From: Candidatus Gastranaerophilales bacterium
GTDB lineage: Bacteria > Cyanobacteriota > Vampirovibrionia > Gastranaerophilales > JAQUYY01
NCBI GenBank assembly: GCA_028691575.1
Contig: JAQUYY010000110.1
Location: 1-6,217, forward strand
DNA: 6,217 bases
Direction of reading: 5' to 3'
The translations under genes were made by a program, and so were the position numbers. Every line of letters begins with the position of its first letter. Positions within the stretch are counted from its first letter, which is position 1. Below, one piece after another: positions 4,537-6,217 of this stretch. The notes beneath the pieces were generated by a model, which ran no database searches, was not told the DNA's origin, and saw only the letters and a list, made by a program, of their open reading frames with translations.

Positions 4537-5391
4537 ATGACAATCAGTGTGAACAAAAGAAAAAAACAAGCCTCAAAAACATTTGATGAATTACTAACTG
4601 AATTAAAAGGCAGTAATTCTGAAAAAGTACGTTATAATGCAGCTCGTGTGCTTGGTGAAATTGGCGATTTAAGAGCCGTTGAGCCATTAATTGACGTTCT
4701 TAAAAATGACAAGAACGGATCAGTTAGATTATACGCAGCAAGAGCGTTAGGTGAATTAGGCGACACAAGAGCAACTCGCCCTCTTATTGATTCATTAAGA
4801 GAAGACAGAAACGTTGATGTTCGAGTTAGAGCAGCAAGAGCATTAGGAAGACTTGGCGGTACCGAAGTTGTTGAACCTCTTGTTGAAGCTCTCAGCGATG
4901 AAAACAGTCAAGTTTGCATCACTTCAACGGATGCGCTTATAGAAATCGGTGATGTCGCTGTCGATGCTTTAATAGAATCGCTTGATCATGAAAAAGTAAA
5001 CGTAAGATGTGATGCTACAAGAGCCTTAGGCGAACTTGGCGATAAAAAAGCAGTTGATGCTGTCGTTAAAATGCTTAATGATGAGTGGGTAAATGTAAGA
5101 ATTTATGCAGTTACTTCATTAGGAAAACTTGGTGATAAAAAAGCTGTTCCTGCTCTTATCGAAGTACTACAAAGAACATCAGAAAACGAACTTGTTAGAG
5201 CCGGTTCTGCTGCTGCTTTAGGCGTATTAAGAGATGCAAGTGCCTTATTACCCCTAAGAGAACTAATTATGAAAGCTGAAGAACTTGGTGAATTAGAAGA
5301 TACTGCTCTAAAAGCATTCAAAAAAATCATGGCTGCAAACTGGCAAAATGTTCCGGGTGCAACCCCTAAAAAACAAACTCAAACTGTTTAG
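4537..5391 (+). CDS. HEAT-repeat protein (E-Z/PBS-lyase-type repeats)
   Basis: The 284-aa product is a cytosolic alpha-solenoid. After a basic N-terminus (residues 1-15) come six clear repeats of about 30-32 residues and a degenerate seventh. They begin near residues 31, 63, 95, 126, 156, 187 and 220. The consensus is VR..AARALGELGD..AV.PLI..L, typical of EZ_HEAT/HEAT_2 repeats. Repeat 4 is the odd one (CITSTDALIEIGD, slightly short). A helical cap (about 243-268) and a polar tail end the protein. In cyanobacteria such repeats occur in the bilin lyases CpcE/CpcF and in many scaffold proteins. No phycobilisome context exists here, so a protein-binding scaffold is the safer inference. The frame is open from a TTG at 4450, but ATG 4537 is chosen because GGAGG lies 6 bases upstream and the extra 29 residues look unlike protein of this family. 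A strong terminator follows, so the gene is monocistronic. Confidence 0.92.
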   Translation: MTISVNKRKKQASKTFDELLTELKGSNSEKVRYNAARVLGEIGDLRAVEPLIDVLKNDKNGSVRLYAARALGELGDTRATRPLIDSLREDRNVDVRVRAARALGRLGGTEVVEPLVEALSDENSQVCITSTDALIEIGDVAVDALIESLDHEKVNVRCDATRALGELGDKKAVDAVVKMLNDEWVNVRIYAVTSLGKLGDKKAVPALIEVLQRTSENELVRAGSAAALGVLRDASALLPLRELIMKAEELGELEDTALKAFKKIMAANWQNVPGATPKKQTQTV

Positions 5392-5408
5392 TTTAAAATA
5401 ATTTAATT

Positions 5409-5442
5409 AAATAAAAAGAGACATTAATGTCTCTTTTTATTT
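5409..5442. terminator. bidirectional Rho-independent terminator between convergent genes
   Basis: Positions 5409-5442 form a perfect 34-base palindrome centred between 5425 and 5426. The core is GAGACATTAATGTCTC, flanked by A5 on the left and T5 on the right. It lies 17 bases after the HEAT-gene stop and about 90 bases beyond the prepilin stop on the other strand. It can therefore end transcription from both sides. Confidence 0.9.
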
Positions 5443-5479
5443 TGCACCAAAATACCTACCATTATTGGTATTGAGCAAA
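5441..5479. repeat. two-step inverted repeat in the prepilin 3' region
   Basis: TTTGC (5441-5445) pairs with GCAAA (5475-5479), and inside it AATACC (5451-5456) pairs with GGTATT (5467-5472), leaving a 10-base loop. It lies next to the palindromic terminator, on the side facing the prepilin gene. It may add structure to the 3' end of the prepilin mRNA, or it may be chance. Confidence 0.3.
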
Positions 5480-5532
5480 TTCAACCTATTTATTCTTCTT
5501 TTATAATCAACTGCAAAAACAATCGAAATTAA

Positions 5533-6216
5533 CTACTCATATAAATATTTAGCAGGACATCCCCAGCCTGTATTAGTTGATTCTGTTGATCCTTCTATAC
5601 AAGCTGTTGATGGATCACTAGCTCCCCTTGCTCCTGTTGGTATTAATGAATTTGATGTTATTTCTGCCGTAAGAATATCTTTGCCTATAGTATTTGGAGA
5701 TTTAAATCCGTTTACATCTATATATAAATGCCCACATCTTGTAAAATCCCCTCTTGGATCACTACAATCAGTTTTTTGGAACACAAAATATATTAAACTC
5801 CCATTATTAAGTATTAATCCTGGATAATTAATTCCGGAACGAGTAGTTCTATTTAAATATTGCCAATTTTCTGTTTCATGCCAGCAGCCTTCTGCGCTTG
5901 CTCCGGTTCCTGTTCCGCCATACGTTGAGATTCCTGAGCAATCTTTTATTATGTTTAGTTTTGAGGCAAAAGCATTTTTTAAATCTTCACTTCCTGCTAC
6001 ATCTCCGGGGAATGCGCCTGCCAAGCTTCCATCATTATCAGCTGCTATCATCATTGTTGCTTGCGATAAATCAGCATAAGCTTTTTTCCATGCTGCTTTT
6101 AGCTCTGCATCGCTTGTCGTACCAAATAGCATTGGTGTTGCTATTGATGCAATAATTCCGATTATGGCAATTACTATCAATGTTTCGGCTAAAGTAAAGC
6201 CTGACTTCTTTTTCAT
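5533..6216 (-). CDS. type IV prepilin / type II secretion pseudopilin-like protein with six cysteines
   Basis: The 227-aa product starts with a short basic leader and the classic class III signal MKKKSG/FTLAETL. Cleavage is expected after Gly6, with the mature protein beginning at Phe and having Glu at +5. A single hydrophobic helix (about residues 7-30) would anchor it in the membrane and pack in the pilus core. The exported domain has six cysteines (93, 111, 151, 161, 206, 220), enough for three disulfides. A motif D167-VNG-F-K-S-PN-x-x-G-x-D180 resembles the Asp-rich C-terminal loop of many pseudopilins. Gly/Ser/Thr-rich segments (98-109, 194-216) look like surface loops. The ATG is one base from the window end, so its ribosome site cannot be seen. 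Whether it serves a pilus or a secretion pseudopilus cannot be decided from this gene alone. It converges on the HEAT-repeat gene. Confidence 0.9.
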   Translation of the reverse strand: MKKKSGFTLAETLIVIAIIGIIASIATPMLFGTTSDAELKAAWKKAYADLSQATMMIAADNDGSLAGAFPGDVAGSEDLKNAFASKLNIIKDCSGISTYGGTGTGASAEGCWHETENWQYLNRTTRSGINYPGLILNNGSLIYFVFQKTDCSDPRGDFTRCGHLYIDVNGFKSPNTIGKDILTAEITSNSLIPTGARGASDPSTACIEGSTESTNTGWGCPAKYLYE

Positions 6217-6217
6217 T

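Noticed and set aside
4630..5250. DNA-level repeats that could look like a repeat array or CRISPR
   Set aside because: The roughly 93-base periodicity is in frame and codes for HEAT repeats; the nucleotide copies are diverged and have no spacers.
4450..5391. Naming the HEAT gene as the phycocyanobilin lyase cpcE or cpcF
   Set aside because: Only the repeat type is shared. No phycobilisome gene is present, and such repeats are widespread in scaffolds.
5898..6155. Plus-strand open frame of 85 codons within the prepilin gene, Leu-rich
   Set aside because: It is a shadow of the prepilin coding strand, has an unnatural Leu/His composition and no ribosome site.

Overview
The window is a chromosomal segment from a low-GC bacterium. 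The lineage I infer is the non-photosynthetic branch of Cyanobacteriota (Vampirovibrionia/Melainabacteria, for example Gastranaerophilales). Three things point there: a RuvB whose ATPase core carries the cyanobacterial-type wording SAPALERPRDI, a protein built of E-Z type HEAT repeats, and a prepilin of the FTLAETL type. This is recognition by eye, not a database result.

Positions 1-1890, all on the minus strand. Transcription starts at a blaI-like repressor gene (1890-1528), passes through a 121-codon gene of unknown function (1523-1158) and a TadE-like pseudopilin gene (1140-571), and is followed by the 5' part of ruvB (479 to the window edge). Gaps of 4 and 17 bases make the first three look like one operon. 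ruvB seems to have its own promoter in the 91-base gap before it. The blaI start region carries a near-perfect 14-base dyad that closely resembles the staphylococcal BlaI/MecI operator and abuts a consensus -10, so autoregulation is likely. No BlaR1-type sensor protease or beta-lactamase is visible.

Positions 1891-5442, plus strand. An AT-rich divergent region holds a good promoter and a leader of about 180 bases ahead of a 53-codon gene, which ends at a strong hairpin terminator. Directly after the terminator a TATAAT box lies 7 bases before the start codon of a soluble PAS-GAF histidine kinase (557 aa), which suggests a leaderless mRNA. A gap of 354 bases follows, with a likely extended -10 promoter and a leader of about 200 bases. 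Then comes a 284-aa HEAT-repeat protein and a perfect 34-base palindromic terminator.

Positions 5443-6217, minus strand. A type IV prepilin/pseudopilin gene with six cysteines converges on that terminator. Its start codon is one base from the window end.

The genes look like several short transcription units: DNA repair (ruvB), surface pili or secretion (tadE, prepilin), signalling (histidine kinase, BlaI repressor) and protein scaffolding (HEAT). No tRNA, rRNA, CRISPR array, insertion sequence or phage gene was seen. I see no clearly new multi-gene system. The points most worth a second look are the BlaI-controlled operon containing a Tad pseudopilin gene and the apparently leaderless histidine kinase.
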